The position numbers and the translations under genes were made by a program. 64,000 nucleotides of DNA, from the NCBI RefSeq assembly GCF_030010215.1, contig NZ_JASCRR010000004.1, positions 246,291 to 310,290 of the forward strand, written 5' to 3'. Shown piece by piece: positions 18,661 through 27,465 of the stretch. Positions within the stretch are counted from its first letter, which is position 1. Each line of letters opens with the position of its first letter. This DNA is from Tianweitania sp. UT-5YL-CI-8. Lineage in GTDB: Bacteria > Pseudomonadota > Alphaproteobacteria > Rhizobiales > Rhizobiaceae. The notes beneath the pieces were generated by a model. The model did not search any database. It saw nothing but the letters and a program-made list of their open reading frames with translations, and was not told the DNA's origin.

Positions 18661-18694
18661 AGATCATCGTCGGATGCATGGCCGACGATGATCT
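18661..18694. promoter_or_regulatory. Perfect 13-bp inverted repeat upstream of the DUF1499 gene
   Basis: AGATCATCGTCGG (18661-18673) is the exact reverse complement of 18682-18694, with an 8-base loop containing ATGCAT. It sits about 26 bases upstream of the DUF1499 start and about 45 bases past the acyl-CoA ligase stop. No U-run follows on the minus strand, so an operator or an mRNA hairpin is as likely as a terminator. Confidence 0.6.
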
Positions 18695-18739
18695 AGGTAC
18701 AGGACCAAACCTTAAATCTGAGTGCAAGACCGGCGCATC

Positions 18740-20374
18740 TCACGCCCCGTCTGTCGGCAGACGATAATCCTCGAACTGCTTGCGCAAGGCGGTCTTGAGG
18801 ATTTTCCCGGTCGCGGTGTGGGGGATTTCATCGACGAAGACGACATCGTCGGGCATCCACCATTTGGCGACCTTGCCGTTCATGAAGCCGAGCACGTCGG
18901 CTTTCTCCAGCGGGCGGTCCGGCTTCCTGACCACGACGAGAAGCGGGCGTTCGTCCCACTTTTCGTGATGAATGCCGATGACCGCCGCCTCCTGAACATC
19001 CGGATGGCCGACAGCGAGATTTTCGAGCTCGATGGTCGATATCCACTCGCCGCCGGACTTGATCACATCCTTGGAGCGATCGGTGACCTGCATATAACCC
19101 TGCTCATCGATATGGGCGACGTCGCCGGTGTCGAACCACCCTTCGCCGTCGAACTGTTCGCTGCCGGCGCCGCCATAGTAGCTGCTGGCAATGGCAGGCC
19201 CGCGCACCTTGAGCCGGCCGAAGGTCTTGCCGTCCCAAGGCAGGTCCTTCTCATTGTCGTCGGCGATCTTCATCTCGACGCCGAACGGTGTGAAGCCCTG
19301 CTTCTGGCGCACATCCAGCCGCTTTTCGCTGTCCAAACCATCATGTTCCGGCTTGAGCGTGCACAATGTGCCGAGCGGCGACATCTCTGTCATGCCCCAG
19401 GCATGGATAACGTCGACCTCGTAATTCCGCTCGAATTTCTCGATCACCGCGCGCGGGCATGCGGCGCCGCCGATCACAACCTTTTTGAGATAGGGCAGTT
19501 TCTTCCCGGTCTCCTCCAGATAGTGTAACAGCATCAGCCAAACCGTGGGCACGGCTGCGCTGAAGGTGACCTTTTCGGTATCGAGCAGTTCATAGATGGA
19601 GGCCCCATCCATCTTCGGACCGGGCATCACCAGCTTCGCACCGATCATCGGCGCGCTCTGGGCAAGGCCCCAGGCATTGGCGTGGAACATCGGAACCACC
19701 GGCAGGATGGTGTCGCGCACCGAAAGCCCCATCGAATCGGGCATCACCGCGATCATCGCATGCAGCACGTTGGAGCGGTGGCTGTAGAGAACGCCCTTCG
19801 GGTCGCCCGTCGTGCCGGAGGTGTAGCACATGCCGGCGGCGTCATCCTCGGACATGTCCAGCCAGGTGAAATCGCCATCGGCCTCAGCGATCCAGTCCTC
19901 ATAGGCGACGACGCCGGGCAGCGACGTCTGCGGCAGATGCGCTGCATCGGTCAGCACGACGATGCGCTTCAGGCTTGGAACACGCGGGGCAAGCTTTTCG
20001 ACCAGCGGCAGGAAAGTCAGGTCGGTGAACAGCAGCCGATCCTCGGCGTGGTTCATGATCCAGGCGATCTGATCGGGGAACAGGCGCGGGTTGAGCGTGT
20101 GATAGACCCCGCCCATTCCCATGATGCCGTACCAGCACTCCATATGCCTTGCGCTGTTCCAGGCCAGCGTCGCGATCCTGTCGCCCGGCTTGAAACCGTC
20201 GCGCTGAAGCTGTTGGGAGACCTTGCGGGCGCGAAGATGGATGTCGGCATAGGTGGTGCGGACGATCGGTCCTTCGACCGACCGCGAGACGATCTCGCGG
20301 TGGGGATGCTGGATTTTGGCGTGGTCCAGGATCTTGTGGCACAGCAGCGGCCATTTCTGCATCAACCCGAGCAT
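18740..20374 (-). CDS. Fatty-acyl-CoA ligase (AMP-binding)
   Basis: A 544-residue ANL-superfamily enzyme that activates a carboxylic acid to its CoA thioester through an acyl-adenylate. The P-loop [11 protein letters not shown] is at 184-194, the AMP motif [12 protein letters not shown] near 329, TGDVA and the hinge near 420, and the catalytic lysine in [14 protein letters not shown] near 530. Length and motifs fit medium- or long-chain acyl-CoA synthetases (FadD/AlkK-like). GGAGG precedes the ATG at 20374. No beta-oxidation genes are adjacent, so substrate and pathway are open. Confidence 0.88.
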   Translation of the reverse strand: MLGLMQKWPLLCHKILDHAKIQHPHREIVSRSVEGPIVRTTYADIHLRARKVSQQLQRDGFKPGDRIATLAWNSARHMECWYGIMGMGGVYHTLNPRLFPDQIAWIMNHAEDRLLFTDLTFLPLVEKLAPRVPSLKRIVVLTDAAHLPQTSLPGVVAYEDWIAEADGDFTWLDMSEDDAAGMCYTSGTTGDPKGVLYSHRSNVLHAMIAVMPDSMGLSVRDTILPVVPMFHANAWGLAQSAPMIGAKLVMPGPKMDGASIYELLDTEKVTFSAAVPTVWLMLLHYLEETGKKLPYLKKVVIGGAACPRAVIEKFERNYEVDVIHAWGMTEMSPLGTLCTLKPEHDGLDSEKRLDVRQKQGFTPFGVEMKIADDNEKDLPWDGKTFGRLKVRGPAIASSYYGGAGSEQFDGEGWFDTGDVAHIDEQGYMQVTDRSKDVIKSGGEWISTIELENLAVGHPDVQEAAVIGIHHEKWDERPLLVVVRKPDRPLEKADVLGFMNGKVAKWWMPDDVVFVDEIPHTATGKILKTALRKQFEDYRLPTDGA

Positions 20375-20498
20375 CGCGTTTCCTCCCTAGAACGTTTCTG
20401 TCTCCTGGAGTTTTGGGTTTCGGAACGGGATTGTCCAGTGTTCCGATCAGCCAAGCCGGCCTGACGCAAGGGAAAGGAAGCCATAATGAAGCCATTGT

Positions 20499-20522
20499 CG
20501 CCGTTAACAATTGTTAACGGCG
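20499..20522. promoter_or_regulatory. Perfect 24-bp palindrome upstream of an unknown gene
   Basis: CGCCGTTAACAA (20499-20510) is followed directly by its exact reverse complement (20511-20522), with no spacer. It lies 25 bases before the ATG at 20548. Zero-spacer symmetry and its place between divergent genes suggest an operator. A hairpin is less likely because no loop is available without melting the central AATT. Confidence 0.65.
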
Positions 20523-20547
20523 TGGGCGAACGCCGAGAGAGGCTCAC

Positions 20548-20970
20548 ATGCAGAACGACGATATCGAGACGAGCATGGACGAGAAGCGGACAGACGAGGC
20601 GGCAGAGGTCTCGGGCGACCTGCTGCTGGTGGAAGACCTCGCTCTTTCCGTCGAGGAGGCCATTGCGGTGCAGGAAGCAGCCGGTGCGAGCCTTGTCGGT
20701 GAGGAGGAATTCAGGTCGCTGGTGAACGAAGCGCTGGAGGGCGTTGGCGGACATTTCCTGTTCAAGATGAAGCTCGATCAGGAAAACGAAACCTGTCACG
20801 TTGCGGCCGGCGTCGTCGGCGATGGCGAGAGCCGGCAGTTTCTGCTGCTGACCTTGCCGGAAACAGGCGGCAAGCTGAAGGTCGAGACTGCGGCCGCCAG
20901 CAGGAACCCCATCGCGCGCATCACCGAGGCTTACGCCGGCGTCATGGACGCCTTCAAGGCAGCCGCCTGA
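20548..20970 (+). CDS. Small acidic protein of unknown function
   Basis: A 140-residue protein, strongly acidic in its first 65 residues, with no signal peptide and no membrane segment. The middle (HFLFKMKLDQENETCHVAAGVV) and the end (GVMDAFKAAA) look like a compact alpha/beta fold, but I recognise no family. GAGAGG lies about eight bases before the ATG. It stands alone between the acyl-CoA ligase and a palindromic repeat, with the 24-base palindrome in its promoter region. Confidence 0.7.
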   Translation: MQNDDIETSMDEKRTDEAAEVSGDLLLVEDLALSVEEAIAVQEAAGASLVGEEEFRSLVNEALEGVGGHFLFKMKLDQENETCHVAAGVVGDGESRQFLLLTLPETGGKLKVETAAASRNPIARITEAYAGVMDAFKAAA

Positions 20971-21383
20971 CGGAACGGACTTGCGATTGATGTTTCAGTC
21001 CTGTCGGCGCTTTGCGCTGACCCGGTCTGGCCACTTGAGCGTGTCGCAGGGGGGCACACATCTCGGCATACTGAAAGGTCGGAGATCTCCCTGCAACAGC
21101 AGTGACATCACCCATGATGTTTCCCCCTCACCCGGCCTCCGCTCCGCTCGGCCACCAGCCGGGGTCGAGCCGCGGGTCTCGACCCGTCCTTCGGACCCCC
21201 GCCGGGGAGAGGAGAGCGTTCGGCGTGGCGCCCGTCCCTTCTCCCCAGCGGGGAGAAGGTGGCCCGCAGGGCCGGATGAGGGGGCGTGAAATTAAATACA
21301 ACGGTCCTGCCGTTTACGGGAGAAAGGGCGAATACGCCGATGCGATAAGCCGGCAAAGCAGCGTTGGACAGGCTAGCTCCCGC
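20971..21383. other. Intergenic region with a palindromic repeat
   Basis: 413 bases between the unknown acidic gene and the ppdK stop. The middle is the palindromic repeat described at 21123-21284. The flanks (20971-21122 and 21285-21383) show no gene, RNA or clear terminator. Confidence 0.6.
21123..21284. repeat. GC-rich intergenic palindromic repeat (RIME-like)
   Basis: A 162-base element bounded by CCCCCTCACCCGGCC (21123-21137) and GGCCGGATGAGGGGG (21270-21284), inverted copies with one mismatch. Inside is the perfect hairpin CTTCTCCCC/GGGGAGAAG (21239-21258) and a GGTCGAG/CTCGACC pair (21163-21184). This layout, with the ggggagaagg core and the ctcatccggc ends, is that of the dispersed intergenic mosaic elements of rhizobia. 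Copy number cannot be judged from one window. Confidence 0.75.
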
Positions 21384-24050
21384 TCACGCCCCAGCTGAAA
21401 TCGCGGCCTGGGCGGCGGCAAGGCGCGCAATCGGAACGCGGAAAGGCGAGCAGGACACATAGTCTAGGCCGATGCTTTCGCAGAAGGCAATGGACGCGGG
21501 ATCGCCGCCATGCTCGCCGCAGATGCCGAGCTTGATGTCCGGCCGGGTCGCCCTGCCCTTTTCCGCGCCGATGCGGACGAGTTCGCCGACACCGTCGATA
21601 TCCAGCGAAACGAACGGGTCCTGCTCGATGATGCCTTTCTGGCGGTAGGTTTCCAAAAAGCTCGCCGCATCGTCGCGAGAGATTCCGAAGGTCGTCTGGG
21701 TCAAGTCGTTGGTGCCGAAGGAGAAGAACTCGGCGGATTCGGCGATGACATGCGCGCGGATCGCCGCGCGCGGCAACTCGATCATCGTTCCGGTCAGGTA
21801 GTCGATGGTGACGCCGCTTTCGGTCATGACCTGTCTGGCCACCGCATCGATGCGGGCCTTGACGAAATCGAGCTCCTTCTTGAGGCCGACCAGCGGAACC
21901 ATGATTTCCGGAACGACCGGGTTGCCTGTCGTCTTGCCGGCTTCGACGGCCGCCTCGAAGATGGCGCGCGCCTGCATCTCGGCGATTTCGGGATAGGACA
22001 CGGCCAAGCGGCAGCCGCGATGGCCGAGCATGGGGTTGAACTCATGCAGCGCCTCGGTGCGGTGGCGCAGCTTTTCCTCCGGCACGTTCATGGCGGCGGC
22101 GACCTCGGCCACTTCCTCGTGCGTCTTGGGCAGGAATTCGTGCAGCGGCGGGTCTAGTAGACGGATCGTCACCGGCAGGCCGGCCATGATCTCGAACAGC
22201 TCCACGAAATCGGAACGCTGCATCGGCAGAAGCTTGTCGAGGGCCGCGCGGCGGTCCTTTTCGGTGTCGGCGAGGATCATCTCGCGCATGGCGACGATGC
22301 GGGCACCGTCGAAGAACATATGCTCGGTGCGGCACAAACCAATGCCTTCGGCGCCGAAGGAACGCGCCATGCGGGCATCCGCCGGGGTCTCGGCATTGGT
22401 GCGCACCTTGAGGCGGCGCGAACCGTCGGCCCATTCCATGATCGCGGCGAAATCGCCGGAGAGTTCGGGCTGCAGCATCGGCACGGCACCCTTGAGCACC
22501 TGGCCGTTGGCGCCGTCGATGGTGATGATATCGCCCTTCTTGAAGGTCTGGCCCATGGCGATCATCGTACCGGCGCGGTAATCGACGCGGAGCTGGCCCG
22601 CACCCGAAACGCAGGGCTTGCCCATGCCGCGCGCGACCACCGCCGCGTGGCTGGTCATGCCGCCGCGCGTCGTCAGAATGCCTTCGGAGGCATGCATGCC
22701 ATGGATGTCCTCGGGGCTGGTTTCGACACGGACGAGGATGACCTTACGGCCGGCTGACTTCATCTCCTCGGCCTCATCGGAGGAGAAGACGATCTCGCCG
22801 GTCGCCGCACCGGGCGATGCCGGCAGGCCCATGGCGACGACGTTGCGCTCGGCCTTGGGGTCGATGGTGGGATGCAGAAGCTGGTCGAGCGAAGCCGGGT
22901 CGATGCGCTTGACCGCCTCGTTGCGGGTGATCAGGCCTTCGGCGGCCATTTCCACCGCAATCTTCAGCGCCGCCTTTGCGGTGCGCTTGCCCGAACGGGT
23001 CTGCAGCATCCAGAGCTTGCCGCGCTCGATGGTGAATTCGAGATCCTGCATGTCGCGGTAGTGCTTTTCGAGCTGGTTCGAAATGTCGACGAAGGACTGG
23101 AACGCCTCCGGCATAAGCTTCTGCAGCGACGGCTTGTCGGAACCCGCCGCGATGCGGGCGGCTTCGGTGATGTTTTGCGGGGTACGGATGCCGGCGACGA
23201 CATCCTCGCCCTGGGCATTGACCAGGAACTCGCCATAGAGCAGCTTTTCGCCGGTCGACGGGTTGCGGGTGAAGGCAACGCCGGTGGCCGAGGTCTCGCC
23301 CATATTGCCGAACACCATGGCTTGGACATTGACCGCCGTGCCCCAGCTTTCGGGGATGTCGTGCAGGCGGCGGTAGGTGATGGCCCGGTGGTTCATCCAG
23401 CTCGAGAAGACGGCGCCGATGGCGCCCCAGAGCTGTTCCTGCGGATCCTGCGGGAACGGCTTGCCAAGCTCTTCCTCGATCTTCTGCTTGTAGAGCGCGA
23501 TGACGTGTTGCCACTGCGAAGCGGTGAACTCTGTATCGAGTTCGTAGCCCTGACGGGCCTTTTCCTCCTCGAGAATTTCTTCGAAGACATCGTGATCGAG
23601 ATCGAGCACGACGTTGGAATACATCTGGATGAAGCGGCGGTAGCTGTCATAGGCGAAACGCGCATCGCCCGAGGCTTCCGCCAAGGCGGTCACGGTGACG
23701 TCGTTGAGGCCGAGATTGAGCACGGTGTCCATCATGCCGGGCATGGAGGCACGCGCGCCGGAGCGCACGGAGACGAGCAGGAGTTTTGAAGGATCGCCGA
23801 AGCTGCCGCCAGAAATCGCGCCGATATGGTCGAGCGCAGATTTGACGTCGTTTTCCAGGCCATCCGGGTAGGTCTGGCCGTTGGCGTAGTACCAGTTGCA
23901 GGCAGCTGTGGTGATGGTGAAGCCGGGCGGGACCGGCAGTCCCAGACTGCACATCTCCGCAAGGTTGGCGCCCTTGCCACCGAGAAGATTGCGGTCGCCC
24001 GCGCGCCCTTCGGCAGCGCCGTCACCGAAGGTGTACACCCACTTGGTCAT
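21384..24050 (-). CDS. ppdK: Pyruvate, phosphate dikinase
   Basis: An 888-residue enzyme that interconverts pyruvate, ATP and phosphate with phosphoenolpyruvate, AMP and pyrophosphate. Domains in order: ATP-grasp nucleotide-binding domain (GGKGANLAEM near residue 24), swivelling phosphohistidine domain with the catalytic His in GGMTSHAAVVARGMGKP (about residue 467), and the C-terminal TIM-barrel PEP/pyruvate domain ending with ICGEHGGDPASI and the conserved Cys of SCSPFRVPIARL. The ATG at 24050 has GAGGAG seven bases upstream; an upstream extension to 24158 is unlike the family. It stands alone and faces a DUF2793 gene across 345 bases. Confidence 0.94.
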   Translation of the reverse strand: MTKWVYTFGDGAAEGRAGDRNLLGGKGANLAEMCSLGLPVPPGFTITTAACNWYYANGQTYPDGLENDVKSALDHIGAISGGSFGDPSKLLLVSVRSGARASMPGMMDTVLNLGLNDVTVTALAEASGDARFAYDSYRRFIQMYSNVVLDLDHDVFEEILEEEKARQGYELDTEFTASQWQHVIALYKQKIEEELGKPFPQDPQEQLWGAIGAVFSSWMNHRAITYRRLHDIPESWGTAVNVQAMVFGNMGETSATGVAFTRNPSTGEKLLYGEFLVNAQGEDVVAGIRTPQNITEAARIAAGSDKPSLQKLMPEAFQSFVDISNQLEKHYRDMQDLEFTIERGKLWMLQTRSGKRTAKAALKIAVEMAAEGLITRNEAVKRIDPASLDQLLHPTIDPKAERNVVAMGLPASPGAATGEIVFSSDEAEEMKSAGRKVILVRVETSPEDIHGMHASEGILTTRGGMTSHAAVVARGMGKPCVSGAGQLRVDYRAGTMIAMGQTFKKGDIITIDGANGQVLKGAVPMLQPELSGDFAAIMEWADGSRRLKVRTNAETPADARMARSFGAEGIGLCRTEHMFFDGARIVAMREMILADTEKDRRAALDKLLPMQRSDFVELFEIMAGLPVTIRLLDPPLHEFLPKTHEEVAEVAAAMNVPEEKLRHRTEALHEFNPMLGHRGCRLAVSYPEIAEMQARAIFEAAVEAGKTTGNPVVPEIMVPLVGLKKELDFVKARIDAVARQVMTESGVTIDYLTGTMIELPRAAIRAHVIAESAEFFSFGTNDLTQTTFGISRDDAASFLETYRQKGIIEQDPFVSLDIDGVGELVRIGAEKGRATRPDIKLGICGEHGGDPASIAFCESIGLDYVSCSPFRVPIARLAAAQAAISAGA

Positions 24051-24395
24051 TCCCGCTCCTCGCCGATCAAGTTCCCACTCATGCTTCCTGAACGGAAGCT
24101 TAGGAACGCGATATGATGCTGCGCTGCGAAAGGCAATATGCTGATAACGACCGGCCAAAACTACAATCGATTAAGCTGACACCGGGTCAGATCGCGGGGT
24201 GGGAGAGGCCGTTGCAGAACCGCGCATTCGTTGGCAATTTTGCGTGCTGATGCTCTCATAACCAAACAAAACACTTTCTGTTTCAACGCGATAGAGATTT
24301 GCCCCATGGGTCGGTGGGCGTTTTGTCGGCGCGGTTTCCCAACAGCTTCGGACACGCCGGTATCATCGGATCGAGCGCGACCCAAGGAGACCGAG
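24051..24395. other. Divergent intergenic region, ppdK and DUF2793 gene
   Basis: 345 bases with no convincing gene. An open frame extends the DUF2793 protein upstream to 24231, but its sequence is unlike the family and the AAGGAGA site before 24396 marks the real start. A short CTGAC/GTCAG inverted repeat at about 24176-24190 is too small to assign. Confidence 0.5.
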
Positions 24396-25763
24396 ATGGC
24401 TGCCACCCCGAACCTGAACATGCCCTATATCCTGCCCTCACAGGCCCAGAAGCACGTCACCCACAACGAAGCGCTGCAGGCGCTCGATGCGGTGGTGCAG
24501 TTGACCGTTACCGCGAAGACTACGACGCCGCCCGGCGCGCCGGACGAGGGCGAGCGTCATCTGGTCGACACGGGGGCGACCGGGCCCTTCGCGGGGAAGG
24601 ACGGACAGATCGCGGCCTGGCAGGACGGCGTCTGGGTCTTCTACCAGCCCCTGCAAGGCTGGCTGGCGTTTGTCGTCGAAACTTTGACGATCCTGTTCTT
24701 CGACGGCTCAGCCTGGCAGCCTTTGGCCCAGACGCTGACCGCGCTGCAGAATCTCAGCTTTCTCGGCATTGGAACGGCGGCCGACGCGGCCAATCCGTTC
24801 TCGGCTAAGCTCAACAAGGCGCTGTGGACGGCGAAAACCATAGCTGAAGGCGGCGACGGCGACCTGCGCTATACGCTGAACAAGGAAAATGCGGCGCGGA
24901 CGCTGTCGCTTCTGATGCAGTCGAACTGGTCGGGCCGGGCCGAAATCGGGCTTACCGGCAGCGACGATCTGTCGGTGAAAGTGTCGCCCAACGGCAGCGC
25001 CTGGAACACCGCCCTGCAGATCGACCGCACGAATGCCACGGTTAAGTTTATCCAAGGATCGGCATCCGCACCCGCCATAAAGCTCGGCGACGACGACACC
25101 GGCCTGTTTTCCACCGGTGCCGATAGCATCGGGTTTTCCATTGGCGGCACCGCACAGGCCTATTTCGATTCGGCCGGGCGCTATCTCATCGGCCATTCCG
25201 CTGCGCAGACCACCATGGCGGGCGGCGGCGACAACACCACCGTGACGCCGAAAAGCCAGGTGATTTCGACCGGATCAGACGCATCGTTTCTGATGGCGCG
25301 CGTGGACAGCGGCGCCAACGGCGCGCGCATCTTTTTCACGAAATCGCGCGGCAGCTACGGCGCTCCGGCTTCGGTGGGAGCGAGCGACGAGTTGGGCACC
25401 TTCCATTTCGCCGGCCATACCGGCACACGCATGGGTGCGGCAGCCTATATCTCCGCTTACGCTGCCGGCGCGCCGGGAACCAATTATACGCCGGGGCGCT
25501 TGCGTTTTTTCACTTCCGATGGGACAGCCTCACCCGCCGAACGGCTGCGGATCGAGTCCGACGGATCGCTTGCCATGGGCGGCGGAAACACAGTCATCAA
25601 TGCCGCGCGTCACCCTGTGCTGCGGTCCTATACGATCGCGACACTGCCCGCAGCCGCGCCGGCAGCCCAGATGATCTATGTGGCCGATGGAAGCGCCAAC
25701 CGCCGCATCGCCGTGTCGGACGGCACGAATTGGCGCTTTGCCGATGGCAACATCGCGACATAG
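24396..25763 (+). CDS. DUF2793 tail-fibre-like protein
   Basis: A 455-residue protein whose first 90 residues are a DUF2793 domain (NMPYILPSQAQKHVTHNEAL, then GERHLVDTGATGPFAGKDGQIAAWQDGVW). The middle and C-terminal parts are rich in Gly, Ser, Ala and Thr with tail-fibre-like elements such as GDDDTGLFSTGADSIGFSIG. DUF2793 occurs in phage and gene-transfer-agent tail fibres of alphaproteobacteria. AAGGAGA stands six bases before the ATG. No capsid, portal, integrase or lysis gene is adjacent, so this is an orphan. It could be a distant gene-transfer-agent fibre, a prophage remnant or a domesticated surface protein. Confidence 0.75.
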   Translation: MAATPNLNMPYILPSQAQKHVTHNEALQALDAVVQLTVTAKTTTPPGAPDEGERHLVDTGATGPFAGKDGQIAAWQDGVWVFYQPLQGWLAFVVETLTILFFDGSAWQPLAQTLTALQNLSFLGIGTAADAANPFSAKLNKALWTAKTIAEGGDGDLRYTLNKENAARTLSLLMQSNWSGRAEIGLTGSDDLSVKVSPNGSAWNTALQIDRTNATVKFIQGSASAPAIKLGDDDTGLFSTGADSIGFSIGGTAQAYFDSAGRYLIGHSAAQTTMAGGGDNTTVTPKSQVISTGSDASFLMARVDSGANGARIFFTKSRGSYGAPASVGASDELGTFHFAGHTGTRMGAAAYISAYAAGAPGTNYTPGRLRFFTSDGTASPAERLRIESDGSLAMGGGNTVINAARHPVLRSYTIATLPAAAPAAQMIYVADGSANRRIAVSDGTNWRFADGNIAT

Positions 25764-25845
25764 AGCGTGAACGACTGAAGGATGGGCGAACCTTGCTTTC
25801 TTTGCGCCCTATGATACGAGCCGCTTTCGACAGTAAAGGACTGCA

Positions 25846-26637
25846 ATGATCAAGGCCATCGGAGACGCATTTTCCGATATCCGTTCGGGCTTTCGGTTGC
25901 GGAGAGTGTGGCTCGCACTCGCGCGCGAGGATATTGACGACCAGCACCGGCGCACCCGGCTCGGCCCGCTATGGCTGCTGGTCAACTATCTCGCTTTCGC
26001 CTCCATCTTCATCTTCCTGTTTCACCGTGGCGACACCAGCCAAGAAAGCTACGCCGCTTATGCGGCCACGGGGCTGCTCGTCTGGCTGTTCATCAGCGAA
26101 ATCCTGATCCAGGCGAACACGCTTTTCCTGCGGGAGGAGAACTTCATCAAAGGCACCACGCTGCCGATTTCCGTCTATGTGCTGCGCCTGACCATGCAGT
26201 CGGTGATCCGCGCCGCCTATGCGGTCGTAGGGTGCGCGGTGATCCTGCTCGTCAGCGGCGCCGTACCAACCCCCATCTGGCTGTTTTCGGCGCTGGCGCT
26301 GCTGCTGATCCTGTTGGCCGCGCCAGCGACAATCATCATCTTCGCGTTTTTGGGGGCTTATTTTCCCGACAGCCAGTTCATCGTCACCAATGTGATGCGG
26401 CTCGGCATGTTCCTGACGCCGGTGTTCTGGATGTATAGTGGACAGGGCGGCTTCCGCATGGCTTTCTATCACTGGAATCCCTTCACCTATTTCCTGGAGA
26501 TTTTCCGGATTCCCATCACAGAAAACATGGTGCCAGTGCAGTCGTTCTTGATCTGCGGTGCGGTCGTCCTGGCGCTCTGGCTTCTGGCGCTGGTGCTTTT
26601 GGGCCGCTATCGCAAGCAAGTGGTGTTCGTTCTCTGA
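25846..26637 (+). CDS. wzm: Polysaccharide ABC exporter, permease (Wzm-like)
   Basis: A 263-residue ABC-2 type inner-membrane permease with six predicted membrane segments, the first after an amphipathic start ending RRTRLGPLWLLVNYL. The family signature region WNPFTYFLEIFR is present near residue 207. With the next gene it would export an undecaprenyl-linked polysaccharide, such as O-antigen or capsule, across the inner membrane. Its stop overlaps the start of the ATPase gene by one base (TGATG), showing strict coupling. The ATG lies after GTAAAGGACTGCA. Confidence 0.88.
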   Translation: MIKAIGDAFSDIRSGFRLRRVWLALAREDIDDQHRRTRLGPLWLLVNYLAFASIFIFLFHRGDTSQESYAAYAATGLLVWLFISEILIQANTLFLREENFIKGTTLPISVYVLRLTMQSVIRAAYAVVGCAVILLVSGAVPTPIWLFSALALLLILLAAPATIIIFAFLGAYFPDSQFIVTNVMRLGMFLTPVFWMYSGQGGFRMAFYHWNPFTYFLEIFRIPITENMVPVQSFLICGAVVLALWLLALVLLGRYRKQVVFVL

Positions 26638-27365
26638 TGGTCAGCATCAACGTTAAAAACGTCGGACTGGTCTACAGGCTTCGGCAGAAGATCTCGTTGG
26701 CGCGCAAGACGCCCGCCGTGCAGCATACCGGCGGCCGCGTCTCGGCGGCAGGCGGACGGAAAACGGTCATCGCGCTGGAAGACCTCAGCTTCTCGCTCGA
26801 GGCGGGCGACCGGCTCGGGCTGGTCGGTTCGAACGGCGCTGGCAAGACGACGCTGCTGAAAGTGCTTTACGGCATCTACGAGCCCACCATGGGCAAGGTG
26901 GAAATGAAGGGTCGCGTCGACGCCCTGTTCAACATCAGCCTGGGTTTCCGGAAGGAAGCGACGGGCCGCCGCAACATCGTGCTGCGCGGGCTGATCAACG
27001 GCTGGAGCCTCGATCAGATCAACGACCGGATGGATGCTATCATCGAGTTCAGCGAACTCGGCGATTTCATAGACCTGCCATTCAAGACCTATAGTCAGGG
27101 CATGGCGGCGCGTCTGGCCTTTTCCGTCGCCACCAGCCTGGAGCCGGAGATCCTGTTGATGGACGAGTGGATCGGCGCAGGCGATGCGCGGTTTCAAGAA
27201 AAAGCTAAGAGACGGATGGAAGAAATTGCGGAGAAGGCCGGTATCATTGTATTGGCAAGTCACAATCATGGACTTCTAAAGCGAACCTGCAATAAAATAC
27301 TGGAGCTGGACAAGGGTAGACTTAAGGCATTCCTGCCCGTGGAAAGCTGGGAGGAAACAGGTTGA
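26637..27365 (+). CDS. wzt: Polysaccharide ABC exporter, ATPase (Wzt-like)
   Basis: A 242-residue ABC ATPase partner of the Wzm-like permease. Walker A is GSNGAGKTT (near residue 62), the signature is YSQGMAARLAF rather than LSGGQ, and Walker B is EILLMDEWIGAGD; all are typical of Wzt/KpsT/TagH exporters. It ends soon after the nucleotide-binding domain and so lacks the C-terminal carbohydrate-binding domain that recognises the modified chain end in some O-antigen exporters. Base composition drops toward the 3' end (about 27240-27340). The gene is followed by ugd after 100 bases. Confidence 0.88.
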   Translation: MVSINVKNVGLVYRLRQKISLARKTPAVQHTGGRVSAAGGRKTVIALEDLSFSLEAGDRLGLVGSNGAGKTTLLKVLYGIYEPTMGKVEMKGRVDALFNISLGFRKEATGRRNIVLRGLINGWSLDQINDRMDAIIEFSELGDFIDLPFKTYSQGMAARLAFSVATSLEPEILLMDEWIGAGDARFQEKAKRRMEEIAEKAGIIVLASHNHGLLKRTCNKILELDKGRLKAFLPVESWEETG

Positions 27366-27465
27366 AAGCGTAGGGTCATCGAAAAAGCCCTCAGGCGGCA
27401 CAGAGCCGTTTCACTGAATCACTATGCAATCACGCTGACTTGTTTTCAAAGAAGGGACTAAATAG

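Noticed and set aside
24176-24190. CTGAC/GTCAG inverted repeat between ppdK and the DUF2793 gene as an operator
   Set aside because: Five-base arms with a five-base spacer are too short to distinguish from chance.
24231-25763. Prophage around the tail-fibre-like gene
   Set aside because: The flanks are ppdK and wzm; there is no integrase, terminase, capsid, portal or attachment-site duplication.
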